Below, one piece after another: positions 45,791 through 57,085 of a stretch of DNA of 64,000 nt. Location: NCBI GenBank assembly GCA_958298945.1, contig OY282605.1:29986811-30050810 (forward strand), given 5' to 3'. The notes beneath the pieces are model-generated. The model did not search any database, was not told the origin of the DNA, and saw only the letters and a program-made list of their open reading frames with translations. A program made the position numbers and the translations under genes. The stretch comes from Atherix ibis (Eukaryota; Arthropoda; Insecta; Diptera; Athericidae). Positions within the stretch are counted from its first letter, which is position 1; each line of letters begins with the position of its first letter.

Positions 45791-46150
45791 TTATTACAAT
45801 AAAAAAAAACCACTAGCTAGTCACTGCTTGTGAATACAATAGCTTTTTCATAATTATTTATTGCTTTTTAGAGCCTGTTGTATAGAAGTTTTACTTATTG
45901 GCATATTCAACAAATGAGAAAAAAGGCTCACAGCAGCAGAAAATTTTGCTCGAAAGCAGCATTTAAAGCCTCTTGTTTCAGTAACGCAGTAAACGATGGT
46001 TTTTATCTTATCATGTTAATTAATTTATCTTAATTATAAATTGGTAAACTTTAATCTAAACGATTTTTAAGTTAAATAATATTTTGTAAAGTAAATGGTA
46101 AATGACGAAGTTGTACTTTCAAACTTACAAAATGAGTAAATCTCTAATAT

Positions 46151-46739
46151 GAGAAGATTTTTGCAATTTGAAATTAATTTTAAGGTACATTGCCTGCCTC
46201 CATTTCATATGATATTTTTCTACTAGCATGTATATTAAATTTCAAGTACATACTTTTTGATATATTTTTTTCTCTCGATAATACGATTGAGAAAACTTCA
46301 ATATTCAAGCTTTAGAATCTTTTCAAAAATTATTTTTAATATGTGCTCATGAAAATTTTGTTAAATAGTTCCAAGATAAATCATATGTAAACTTCGTAGA
46401 ATGTAATCACAATTTTTCGAGTATGTATGCTCCTACACGTATATATATAAACGCTCCTATATATATATATATAATAAATAAATTATGATGAAACTTTCTC
46501 AAGTGTATTTATTTGTGTATCTAATAAATTCAAAAGAATTTCCTCTTTCAAAATTATTGAGCCATAAATACCGAATCAAAACAAGAGTAAAAAAATATGG
46601 TGCCTGCCTTAAATCAAACACATCATTTTGATAAATTTACATTACAGATAGACGACTATCTTTAATATTTCCTCTCATTTAATAGCTAACGGATTCATAA
46701 AATTGGCAAACTTTGTTTAACAATTGAGCTAAAGCAACC

Positions 46740-46774
<35 letters not shown>

Positions 46775-47239
46775 AAAAGGACTAACAAAGGAAAATAGAA
46801 AAAAAAAACAAAAAAAGCTCGAGAATAAAGAAAAAGGAGCATAGAAAAAATGAGCCTCCATAAAGAGTAAATATGCTCACGTTATGGAAACGAGCAACGT
46901 AATCTTCTAAACTAAATGCGTTAGAAGGCAAATGGGTGAATGGTGAACGTGTCAAGGATGGGAAGAAGGCCTTACAATACAATAGAGCACAAAGCAGATA
47001 AAGCAAAAAAAAAACCAATCGATTAACAATCTATCCTTAATGGAATATCATTAACACTTTTTTCCACTTCATTGTGATGTTATGCTATGCGCCATGCTAT
47101 ACAAGTGCTCCGCTTTAGCTTTCAGGCTTGAATTTTCTGTTTTTATATTTGTACCTACGGTGACCGACCTATAACTATGCAGAAGAGTAAATCGGCAAAA
47201 TTATGGGTATATAAAAAAGACATGGAATTGTCTGAATGT
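46151..47239. other. AT-rich stretch with microsatellite
   Basis: Gene-free apart from a CAA trinucleotide repeat (separate entry). No transposon was recognised. Confidence 0.5.
46737..46775 (+). repeat. (CAA)n microsatellite
   Basis: About 12-13 uninterrupted CAA units. The minus strand reads as a poly-leucine frame by chance. Confidence 0.95.
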
Positions 47240-48300
47240 TAGATTGCTTCAATGACTCGTATATACATGATGCTTGACTGGTACGCAATTTATTGGGATA
47301 TATGCATAAGACGTTTCGAGGCATCTATCGTTGTTGTGGCAGTATATCAGATGAGAAAGTCTGTCTTTGAAAGGAACACCAAACCTACCCAATGTCATTT
47401 ACGAGAATATATATCAGCCATTAGGAAAGGCTCAAGATTGAATCCATTTGGCTGCTGGAAACGACAATGCAGACTTTCAAAGATCAAATTGCTGAGCTTT
47501 CTGACTTTTACGCAACTCGAGATGAATTCGTTGATTTGACATTCTTGTATGTACAACCAAGACTGGATTGCCGATGGAAAAGGCTATTATTAATTATGGG
47601 TATAGTACATAGTAGATAATTGTATATTTTTCGTTTATTTTGCTGGGTGCATATATCATGTCGAGTAAATATTAAGCACATTACAGGAATATGTGCTCTA
47701 CTCGATTGCATCAGAAGTATGGAACTGCAATCGATAAAGTTTTGTTCGGAACGAATTTGTGCGGAACTGAAGTATCCCATGAATATGAATATTGGATTTT
47801 TGAGTCAAAACAAGGACATATTTGAATGAATTTACTTCCGATAATCCTGCATCCATTTTAGTTTTGGCTCCATCTTTGACCACGATACGATATTCAGTCT
47901 ATCTCGAGCATGAACAACAACACTCCAACCAAGTGGAAATATTCAGGAAGTACAATTATGAATGTTTGCCAACTGATTTCAATTCCGTTCAGCGATGATC
48001 ATGGATATAACCAAATTTTGACATTGACCAAGTGCAGTGCAGTTTTGTGCATGAATAAGATGCCCATCGAGCATGTGATGCTCCTAGAGAATGCAGATGT
48101 CATTATTGTCGTTCGTGGAACTTTTCGATGCTGATGTTCTGCCGGAGCATGTTTGTCGGATATTACCAAAGATGGTAAATTCACTTTCTACAGTTGAGCT
48201 TTAGATTATTCCACTTCCAAAAATTAATCGTGATTCTTTTGATGATGCTCTCAACGCAGCCGGATTTTTTGAACTGGGAATAAAAGCAAATATAATAATC
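47240..48300 (+). pseudogene. Unidentified coding-like region, broken frames
   Basis: This kilobase has mixed base composition unlike the AT-rich flanks, and several stretches read like protein on the + strand: 'TMQTFKDQIAELSDFYATRD' continuing 'EFVDLTFLYVQPRLDCRWK' (47460-47570), 'QKYGTAIDKVLFGTNLC' (47713-47765), 'NVCQLISIPFSDDHGYNQIL' (47960-48020) and 'DADVLPEHVCRILPKMVNSL' (48128-48187) followed by 'NRDSFDDALNAAGFFELGI' (48226-48285). They lie in different frames with stops between. It may be a decayed gene copy or an unfamiliar mobile-element ORF. I cannot assign a family, and no splice sites join the pieces convincingly. Confidence 0.3.
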
Positions 48301-49339
48301 GACTAATAATTCCTATACACTGTTTTCAAGTATTTTTATGAAGTTAGTGAGATTTTAAAATTCTTTTTCCATTGTCATCGACCAAATATACATTTTCCGT
48401 ATAGATAAACTCATCCTTGACTATATTCAGTATGCATAACCATGTTTGTATTCATAATTCTAGTAGAAATTGAATTTTATATTTTTCATTACTTTTTCTG
48501 CAATAAGTTCAGGAAATGAACTTTTCGTTTTTTGCAGAAAGCTTTTCACAAAATCGAAATTCTGAATCAAAAATGAAAAAATATACGAAATTTTAAAAGA
48601 ATACTCACACAGATACCTGATACTCAATCATAAAGGATTATTATATTCGATTAATTTCGATATTTTTATTATAAAAAAAAAGATTTTGTTTATGAAAAAT
48701 AAAAATTTTACTTTAGAAATAATCGTATCACCACCGAAAGATACTTAAAAAGTGATAAAACGCAGAATGAATAAGAATGAATGCTATGTTATGATGGCAA
48801 TATGATAAATCAATGATAAAAGTAAAATTTATAGCTAATATCGGCAAAACAATAGTATTTTTGTAATTTTACATTCTTAAAAAGACACCTTACAAAGTTT
48901 GATAGAAATCAGTTTATTAGTATAGTTTTGGTAGCCATCGAAAGCAGACAAGTTTTATGTTTTTTTTTTGGTTACAATACTATGGAAAAAACTGAATTTC
49001 ATGTGTAATGATAAAAAACTATTTTTTGAGAAAAAAAAAAATCTGAAACCGAAATCAAGCTTGAAAAATATTGAAAGATTTAGAAGAGGTTTCCTGAATT
49101 CTGTTGTGGATTCAGAAGTGATTTCCTGAATTCTGTTGTGGTCATACTAGCATAGATGACGCTGAGAACCCAGAATGTCCAATTTATCTTTCCACCGAAG
49201 AAATGAGTAATAAAATCCATAATATCATTTTAAAAGACCCTTGAGTTAATGTGGTAGATTATATTGTAAAAATCTAAAAAATATTTTTGTATAACGCCTT
49301 TAATGGAATAATTGGTAATTTTTTAACATTATCCAAATT
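48301..49339. other. AT-rich gene-free stretch
   Basis: No gene or element was recognised. A short direct repeat 'ttcctgaattctgttgtgg' occurs at 49091 and 49124. Confidence 0.5.
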
Positions 49340-49900
49340 TTTTTTGGTTCGATTCATATTTGTTATTAAAACATGGATTCATTATTACATACCAGGAACC
49401 AAAGTTTCATCAAAACAATGGACTTCTACTAGCATCAGCAGGAAAGTTTATGGCTACTATCTTCTGTGATGCACATAGTATAATATGCATAGACTATCTT
49501 GAGAAAAAACGATAACAGAACAATATTATACAGCATTATTAGTCCGGTTAAATAATGGAATCTAGGTTAAATGACAGCATTTGGCAAAGAAAAAAGTGTT
49601 ATTTCTTTATGACAATGCACGTGCATATTTATCGGCAATTGCAATGGTAAAATTAGTTATGAATTACTTCCACACCTACCATATTCTGTAGATTTGGGTT
49701 CCACTGACTTTTTCCTATGTCCAAACGTGAAGAAATGGGCTTCTTTGCATCCAATTCCGAAGTTGTAGTCAAAACTAAAACTTATTTTGTAGAGTTTGAC
49801 AAATCATACTTCATAGATAGTATAAAGAAGTTAGCATATCCTTTATTGAAATATTTTAAACTAAGAAAAGACTATGTCGAAAAATAAATTTATTTTTGTT
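49340..49900 (+). mobile_element. Degenerate mariner relic (catalytic region)
   Basis: The + strand pieces in mariner order are 'WIHYYIPGTKVSSKQWTS' (49379-49432, the first catalytic region after the lost DES), 'TEQYYTALLVRLNNGI' (49515-49560), 'LAKKKVLFLYDNARAYLS' (49582-49635, second catalytic block with D present), 'STDFFLCPNVKKWA' (49700-49740, third block, D present) and the 3' end 'KKDYVEK' near 49870. Stops and small indels interrupt it. No terminal repeats were found; the HTH half is absent. Confidence 0.75.
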
Positions 49901-51229
49901 TAACAAATTAATTCAGTACTTCATTTATCACTAACTTATCATACTGCCCTTATGTATAAAATGAAAAATATTCATTTAATTAAAAATCCTATAAAAAATA
50001 TAATAAAACACCCAATTATATAAGAGTCCAAAGTAGTAATTGAACATTTATTGGCTGAATTTATTAAAAAATAAAAAGTTAACTTTCTGCATAAGTGGAA
50101 TTTTGAAGAACTGCAAAAACCTTTTTATTTAGTGGTTTTTATATAGTTAAGTTTTTAGATTAATTTTTTTTCTCATTCAGACTCTTTCCAATGTCAAGAA
50201 CATTAACTTCACCATTAGTCATGACTATTCCAAGTACACTATTGGTTGTTGGTAACTACATCGTCCCTGTTAGTCCTTTGCAAATGCCTCCATTACAGAT
50301 TTCTGTGAAAACGATGAAAAACGGATTAACCCAATTTGCAATAGAGATATTCTGAGTTAAGAGTTTTGAAAATCAATTAAATTTAATTCAAATTATTGAT
50401 CCAGTTTGAAATTAATTTAATTATAAAGTTAGCAACTACTGTGTACTTGAGCGTTTAATATTGATAATTATTTTGATGTGATTATTTTCAGTATATAGCC
50501 TGTAATGCTGTTGACATCAATACTCTTCCAAATGAATGATATTGAACACTTAACGCACCAACTCCTCATATTTTATCATTCGAATAAGCACATTTTCAAT
50601 AGTTTCCACATTGTCCGTTCATCTAAAGTATAGATTTTCTGCGGCATAATATAAGTATAGGTTTAAGCTTTTTTGTTTATATCTATTTGAATAAATTTTC
50701 GTATTCATTGTATAGAGAAAATATCATTCATAAGTGCTATTTTACTTCTTAACATGAATATTCAAATATTCTGTAAGCTTACCCTAGTAAATACTAGGGC
50801 AATTTCGTCCATCACCTTTCCCAAAATGGTTATGTTTATTTACCTGTCGTCTTTTTGTATAAACAACCGTATTGAATTTAGTCTATTCAGGATATAGAAC
50901 TTAATTATCTTATTATTATACAACTTAATTAGGAATTTCATTACTTCCAACTACACTTTATATTAAGCCTATTATTGAAAAGGATTCGAATATCAGTTAA
51001 AATGTTCTTTTAAATAATTTATTAAATTCATTATTTTAAAAAAATTATCAAATTATATTATCTAAAAATAGAAGTTTTACGATTTTTTAATTAGACAATG
51101 AAAGTGAATTTTTTATGTAATTAAACTTTATTATTTTTCTTTAAAAAAAACCCAATAAAAATGAAAATAAATTGTTCTCTTAAATTGGCAATAAATTTTA
51201 TAAATTGTAGACTGAAGTAAGTGTATTTT
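49901..51229. other. AT-rich gene-free stretch
   Basis: No gene or recognised element was seen. Confidence 0.5.
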
Positions 51230-52240
51230 AAAAGGTGTGATAGAAAAATTACTGAGAACGATCTGGCAACAATGCAGACTTGACTTTTCACAAAGCTTTT
51301 GTACGTTAGTTCCTCCTAGGCGTGCAGAACAATTAATAATTTTGTTCAGTAAATATGTGACCCTATAAGTAAATATAAGTTTTTGTAGAGAGTTAAAAAA
51401 AAAAACAACGAAATTTGAAGTAACGATGTGCCATCAAATTTTGTCGTAAGTTTTACTAAATTCGCGAGTTTGACAGTCAAAAAATGGCAAAGAGCACAAG
51501 TTTTTCGATGGCATGAAGCATTTTTAAAGGGCTGATGGTACTGTAGAAAATTTTTGAAAGACTGAGAAGCAGTGAAAGATGAACCACTCTTATATCAGGT
51601 TAGCCGATCAACGAACCCATGTGGAACCTTCCATGAAGACTCTTTTGAGGTCAGTTATAGCGAAGATATGAGTAATCTTCTATGAAGCCTTTTTGAATTG
51701 TGCCATAGAAGATTTTTAAAGGCCGAGAAGCAGTAGAAGCAGAACCACTCTCATGTGAGGTCAGCCAATCAACAAACCCAAGAGGAGCCTTCCATGGGGA
51801 TTCGTTTGATGTCGTTATAACGAACCGCTGAGAAACCTTCTATATAGTATTTTTAGATGGTACCATAGAGGATTTTTTAATTCCAAGAAACACTAAAAGA
51901 TGACACACTTTTTTGTGAAGTCAAATAATTAACGAAACCATGAAGAACCTTCCATGAGGACTCTTGAGGTTGGTTATTAAAAATATTTGGAGTTTAACTG
52001 ATGTCAGTCGATGTGCCTTTTTTTGTTTCCAAACATTAAAAAATATTTGAAAGAACGTTTTTCTACTCTCGATAAAATAACATACAACTCAGCGTAACCC
52101 AGGAGATGCAGGCGATTCCAGTTGAAGTCTTTCAGTACTGCTATAAAGAGTGAAAATAATGCATCCGTTGACGTATAACTGCCCAAAGGAACTGCTTTGA
52201 TGGGGATAATATTTTTGTATAAAAATAAAATTAATTTATT
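51230..52240 (+). mobile_element. Degenerate mariner with triplicated internal segment
   Basis: A mariner relic in + orientation. The start 'aggtgtgatagaaaaattac' and leader resemble the fragment at 1.63 kb. Transposase pieces are an N-terminal 'TMCHQILS' segment (51425), then a tandem array of about 160-bp units containing the HTH linker equivalent of 'GRE-VEDEPRSGRPSTS' (here 'GREAVEAEPLSCEVSQSTNP' in the second unit). The C-terminal 'CLFLFPNIKKYLKERF' and 'LPKGTALMGIIF' follow near 52013-52215. The whole central catalytic region is missing between the array and the C-terminus. The right end was not defined. Confidence 0.65.
51520..51980. repeat. About 160-bp tandem triplication inside mariner relic
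   Basis: Equivalent points 'gagaagcagtg', 'gagaagcagta' and 'aagaaacacta' lie at 51564, 51725 and 51885, giving periods of 161 and 160 bp. 'cttccatgaagactctttt', 'cttccatggggattcgttt' and 'cttccatgaggactcttga' mark the same place in each unit. Units diverge by roughly 20 per cent by eye. Confidence 0.85.
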
Positions 52241-53819
52241 CCAACAAAAATCATTCCCATTACTTTTCTGCCTCACAATATATTATTAATTCATTTGGTT
52301 GTTTATTGTTTAACGTTTTTTATTATTTTTTTAATAAATAAATAATAATTATTATTATTTAGGTTTTTCTGTTTAATTTAAAATAAAAATATTCTAAATA
52401 AACTAAACTACAATATTTGTAAATAAAAATTAAAATTTTATACGAGTATATGCAAAAAAGTTTAATACAAAATAAATATTATTCAGGAATAGTTGAACTG
52501 TTAAATTGGAAGGATGATTATCAGTAAGAGCTTCCCCAGGACTACTGAACTAAATGGTTTTATTTACTTTTCTATGTTCCTTTGATGATATGCTAGTTTA
52601 TAGTTTATGAAAACCAATTATTTATCATAGTTGTATTATTTAATTAAATATATACAAAATACAAAAAAAAATTATTTAAAATTAATTTGCATAAAAACAT
52701 CAAATAGAATATGAAAACGATTGTGTTAACTCTGTACTTATAGTAAAAGTAAATATACGCTTATAGTCAAGTTTGGACCAAAAATGTAAATAAATAACAA
52801 TAAATGATTATATGATTATTTATAGTAAATTTTAAATAAACAGATAGCATTTTATATTTTATGCTAATATTCATTTTATGAAGAGAAAAAAAAACCTTTA
52901 AACATATTTACATTTTAGTAATTATATTATTTTATGGTAATATTCATTTTGTAAGCATAATGGTTACATCGTTGAATGATTTCAATTTCATGCTTATCTG
53001 GTATTTCTAAGAGTACATTATTAATGTCATTTGAATGATATCATTCAATAACCTTTTATTAGAAACAAAAAAAAAACATAAATTTAATAAAAAAAAACCC
53101 AAAAAAAATATTTAATTAAATTTTTTCCATTTCAATTAAAGTGTTTATATTTTTATCATTATACTTTCATAAATATACGTATGATTTTTATCCTATCATA
53201 AGTTTAATTAATTATTTGCATATATTTAGCATAAAATTCAGCATAGAATTCAGGATTGACTACGTTTCCCTTAATGGTGTTTTAGTTTTTTTCTGACATC
53301 AATACTGAATATATGATTTTAATATATTCCTATTTCATATATATATAAGAATATCTTTTACAATCCTTTCACTTCCACCATAAAAAAAAGAAACCAAAAA
53401 TAAAAATACCCATAAAATGTTGTATTTAAATTCTCAACAATTCAATTCAATTTCTCTTATTATTAATCCGTAAATTATATATACCCAAGTGCCTATGAAA
53501 AAAATAAATTAAAATAAAAAATAACCTTTTTTAGAGAAGGAAGAAGGATTTGTATCTGAAATTTGTAATATGTTTTTATAAAAAATAATTTCGAAAAAAG
53601 AAGCAGAAAAAACAATGTGCGTGTGACTTGTGGGGTTTGCTTTTGATTTAATTTGGTATGCAAGAACAACAATTCCTGATAATGATAAGAACAATAAAAT
53701 ACTTCAAATATAACATAATAGGAGCAAATTAAAATATAACCAAAAAAACAAAAAAAACAAAACAAAATTTAAAACGAACGTTCTAAGTGAAAATTAAAAT
53801 CATCGCTTGACGAGCATAA
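52241..53819. other. AT-rich gene-free stretch
   Basis: No gene or recognised element. Homopolymer A and T runs abound. Confidence 0.5.
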
Positions 53820-53824
53820 ATGAA

Positions 53825-54170
53825 TTACGGCGGTGGCATAATCATGCCTAGAATTTCAACCGAATCAGAATCTGTGTGAATCCAGGACGAGTCCTGCATG
53901 TGGGTTTCGGTGATAAGTAGTCGCACACAATCCATAACCGTAACCGCCGAACACATAACGTACACGCATTCATCTGAGAGTGGAGAGGGGGTAGTGTCTT
54001 CCTGCACCAATTTGTAGAGTGGCTGGTGGGTGTCTTAGATACGTTGTGTCTGAAGTCTTCGGTGTGGTTTGCTAGAGACGACGATGGCAAAAATGTTCAC
54101 CACCACTGCCGATGGCACTGATTCAACCGAACTTGTTCGCCAGGGGGTTAAACATGAATTATGGCTCTCG
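53825..54170 (-). pseudogene. Unidentified coding-like island
   Basis: This stretch is clearly less AT-rich than its surroundings. A minus-strand frame reads 'TSSVESVPSAVVVNIFAIVV' (54150-54090), has a stop near 54035, and continues 'LVQEDTTPSPLSDECVYVMC' (54015-53955) through 'MQDSSWIHTDSDSVEILGMI' to a stop at 53825. I do not recognise the protein. It might be an exon or pseudogene of a host gene, or an element ORF. The + strand frame 'MAKMFTTTADGTDSTELVRQ' at 54084 is also open for 33 codons, so strand is uncertain. Confidence 0.3.
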
Positions 54171-54800
54171 AAGCGTTGTTAAAAGATTAAAATAATGATA
54201 TTGTCAACAGTGTGTATAAATATCGATTGCTTATAAAATTTTCACTTCACAACACATACTCTTACAGAATAGCATCGCATATCTATACACCATCGATGAA
54301 TAATTCACGAAAATTTTTCCACCCGATCCAAAGGAGGCTTCGATAAAAACGCAATTTTCGCCTTTTCGACACACATGTACCAAATGTATTCAATTATTGT
54401 TATGTTTGATAAGATTTTTGTATTATTCTATTCCAATTTTGTTTTTTTTTTCGTTTTTTTCTCGGTCATATTAGACACTTGAGACGCACACCATTGACGA
54501 TGCGATGACTAAATTTTGAAAATTGCTTCTTCGAAGAGCTACCACTTTTCAATCCTGTTGAAAAACTACGGGCGGCACATTAGGAATATTATTATATTGA
54601 GGTGTACAGTTGCTCACCTATCGTGTCAATTATTATTTGGTATGAAAACACGTCCGATTTTAACCATAAAATTTCAAGTCAATTGTCTGGAACGCGACGA
54701 AATTTTGAAACAGATTGTTTTGTTACGAGTCGTGTGTAGGAGTATATTTTTAGCAAAAGTGCAAGGACCTTCAACGTATAATATTTAGTGTTGTGTAAAT
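54171..54800. other. Mixed-composition stretch without identified gene
   Basis: It contains a + strand open frame at 54516-54788 with moderate complexity ('VCRSIFLAKVQGPSTYN' at its end). There is no family resemblance. It may be regulatory or untranslated sequence belonging with the preceding island. Confidence 0.3.
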
Positions 54801-55617
54801 TGCATTATCCTTTTAAAATTTCTTATAATATAATCTGTACCACATAGATTATATTAAAGACTTTTTTGTTGTTACCAAAATTGTTTGCTATTGTTAAGAA
54901 AATTACTATTTCCATGATGTAGAAAATAAAATTTTCCCTTGCAGTTGAAAAAGAATATTCCACTTAAATTATATACTAAAGGATTATTTTGCTTCGGAAA
55001 TTAGAGTATAATAAAATACGATTAAAATCTAGATTTTTATAAAAAAAACTTTAACCATGCCTAATATATATTAAATATAAAATTTTAAAAATTATCATAA
55101 CCAGACTTTTTTGTTGTAGACTTTTAACGTATTTCGGACTGTAATGTAGGTTAGTTTTTATATGCTCTAAAATTTGAAAATTAACTACGTAAATACGTTT
55201 TTTTAGATAGCAGCATAAAAAAAATTCACAGGAACATTTGATTGACATCACCAAATGAAACTACGCGTTCTGTCAACATTTCGCATACCAAAGACAAAAT
55301 TATCGTACGGTAATAGCGCTCGAAATTGACGGTAATTGTCTGTACTTCGGCATTTTAAATACTCTTCAGCCTAAGATGCACATAAAAACAGTCAAATTTT
55401 ACAGATCCACGTACAATGACTTTTTTACAGTTGCTTGTAGATTTTTAGATATTTTAATAATTTTTCTTATTAAAATATCCAAAGAGGCGAAAAATGAGTC
55501 CAATCTCATAAAAATGTGACTAAGTCAAAATCGCAACCTTTAAAAAAAATTTTAATAAAAAATATATTAAACAAAATAGCAAATTTTATTTTAAATAAAT
55601 AATTTACTTACTACTAA

Positions 55618-56819
55618 TACGAGGTCAGTTCAAAAAGTAACGCGAATTTTGACTAGTTCGGCCATTTTGAATGTTCAGTTAATTTTTGACAGCTGCTTTG
55701 CTTGCACGTGTTTTTAATCGTCTTCGATTTTTGCTCATTCCAAAAAATGGATCAAAGAATCTGTATTAAATTTTGTGTGAAAAACAAAATTAATTGCGCG
55801 GACGGATTCCGAATGTTGACTGTGGCATATGGTGAAGCTACTTTGGACTGAAGCAACATTTATCGGTTGTAGAAAATGTTCTCAGAAGATGTGAACGACG
55901 AAAAGCGTGCCGGACACGCCCGAGCACGTCAAAAAAAGACGAAAACATTGATGAAGTGTAGAAAATAGTATTGGCCAATCGTCGAATCACCATTAGAAAA
56001 GTTGCTGAGGACTTAAACATATAGATTGGCTCATGACATTAGATTTTTACCAATGATCTGGCGTGAGACGGGTCACCGTGAAATTCATACCAAAAACAGC
56101 ATCGCATTAACATTGCTAAGGAGCTGTTGGTCTCTGTCCGCGATGACCCAAATTTGCTGCAAAGGATCATAACTGATGACGAATCATGGGTTTATGGTTA
56201 TGACATGGAAACCAAAGCTCATGCCAATGGAAGCTGCCGCATGAGCCAAGACAGAAAAAAGCGCGCCAAGTTCGGTCAAATGTGAAGGTTTTGCTTACAG
56301 TTTTCTTCGATTGCAGGGATGTGGTGCGTCATGAGTTCTTGCAACAGGGTAGAACGGTCAATAAGGAATATTATTTTCAAGTTATGCGCAAGTTGCGTGA
56401 AGCTATCCCGAATTTGTGGAAGAACAAAAATTGGCTTTTACACCATGATAACGCCCCTGCTCACGCATCTTCGCTTGTGCCCGAATTTTTTCCAAAAACA
56501 ACACACTAATAATGCCGCAAACACCGTATTCCACAGATCTGACCTACTGTGACTTTTTATTGTTTCCGAAACTGAAGAGGCCCATGAAAGGACGACGCTA
56601 CGCTACGATTGAGGAGATAAAGATGGCATCGAAGGAGGAGCTGAACAAGATCACAAAAAATAATTTTTTGAAGTGTTTTGAGGATTGGCAAAAACGTTGG
56701 CAAAAGTGTATAATATCTGATGGGTATTACTTTGAAGAGGACAAAATAGATATTTATGAAAAAATAAATAATTTTTGAAAAAACACAAAACTCGCGATTC
56801 TTTTTGAACAAACCTCGTA
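55618..56819 (+). mobile_element. DD34D mariner element, nearly full length, degenerate
   Basis: It has terminal repeats 'tacgaggtcagttcaaaaag' (55618) and its inverted counterpart ending 'ctttttgaacaaacctcgta' (56819), with TA at both borders. On the + strand the transposase can be followed almost throughout, in shifting frames: HTH 'RRCERRKACRTRPSTSKKDE' (55886-55945) and 'IVLANRRITIRKVAEDL' (55967-56016), first catalytic block 'IITDDESWVYGYDMETKAH' (56167-56223), 'KVLLTVFFDCRDVVRHEFLQ' (56285-56345), second block 'LLHHDNAPAHASSLVPEFF' (56435-56490) and third block 'MPQTPYSTDLTYCDF' (56512-56556). The C-terminus 'WQKCIISDGYYFEEDKIDIY' follows (to about 56758). All three catalytic aspartates survive, but at least four frame lesions prevent expression. 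Confidence 0.9.
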
Positions 56820-56849
56820 TTTATGTTAACCAGCATACAAATTAGTGGG

Positions 56850-57084
56850 CTATATTCTTAAAAATACAAAATGGATACCCCGTTAATATTATACGAATGC
56901 GATGCGGTTTTTGGTCGAAATTGAGCAAAAATCGAAGACGAGCCAAAACACGTGCAAGCAAAGCAGCTGTCAAAAATTAACTGAACATTCAAAATGGCCG
57001 AACTTGTCAGCATAAGTGAGAGACATGAGTATCAACATAACTGTATTCTTAAAAATACAAAATGGATACCCCGTTAATATTATA
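56850..57084. repeat. Mariner leader fragment flanked by a 40-bp direct repeat
   Basis: 'attcttaaaaatacaaaatg' together with 'gataccccgttaatattata' (40 bp) occurs at 56850-56889 and again, identical, at 57045-57084. Between them is a piece of the DD34D mariner leader in inverted orientation (about 56926-57042: 'aagacgagccaaaacacgtg', 'gtgagagacatgagtatcaa') plus about 35 bp of unrelated DNA. Neither a terminal inverted repeat nor a TA duplication borders it. Confidence 0.9.
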
Positions 57085-57085
57085 T

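Larger units (their letters stand above)
43175..46150 (-). mobile_element. DD41D mariner relic F, interrupted twice by LINEs
   Basis: The relic shows 'tatatccaatttatgcttta' (43887), the 'gcaaatttcggattgtaatt' block (44077) and 'aaatcgcatgattttggagc' with 'aaagcgagaatttgccggct' (44210-44310), which are family landmarks. Its tail runs from about 45790 to 46150 ('gctttttagagcctgttgta'). A jockey fragment (43186-43884) sits near its left end, and an R1-like LINE (about 44480-45790) sits near its right end. No open frame survives. Confidence 0.6.
54960..57085 (-). mobile_element. DD41D mariner relic G, interrupted by a DD34D mariner
   Basis: Family landmarks are 'gtatttcggactgtaatgta' (55129), 'gattgacatcaccaaatgaa' (55240) and 'catttcgcataccaaagaca' (55278), corresponding on the minus strand to the DD41D catalytic region. 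The 'cggtaatagcgctcgaaatt' and 'cggcattttaaatactcttc' strings follow (55309-55370), whose reverse complement matches the 'GPYFFENA' region. The relic is interrupted by the mariner at 55618-56819, and the tail 'atacaaaatggataccccgt' follows (56861, and again at 57056). Confidence 0.6.

Noticed and set aside
46679..46861. Minus-strand frame with poly-leucine
   Set aside because: It arises from the CAA microsatellite and A-rich flanks.
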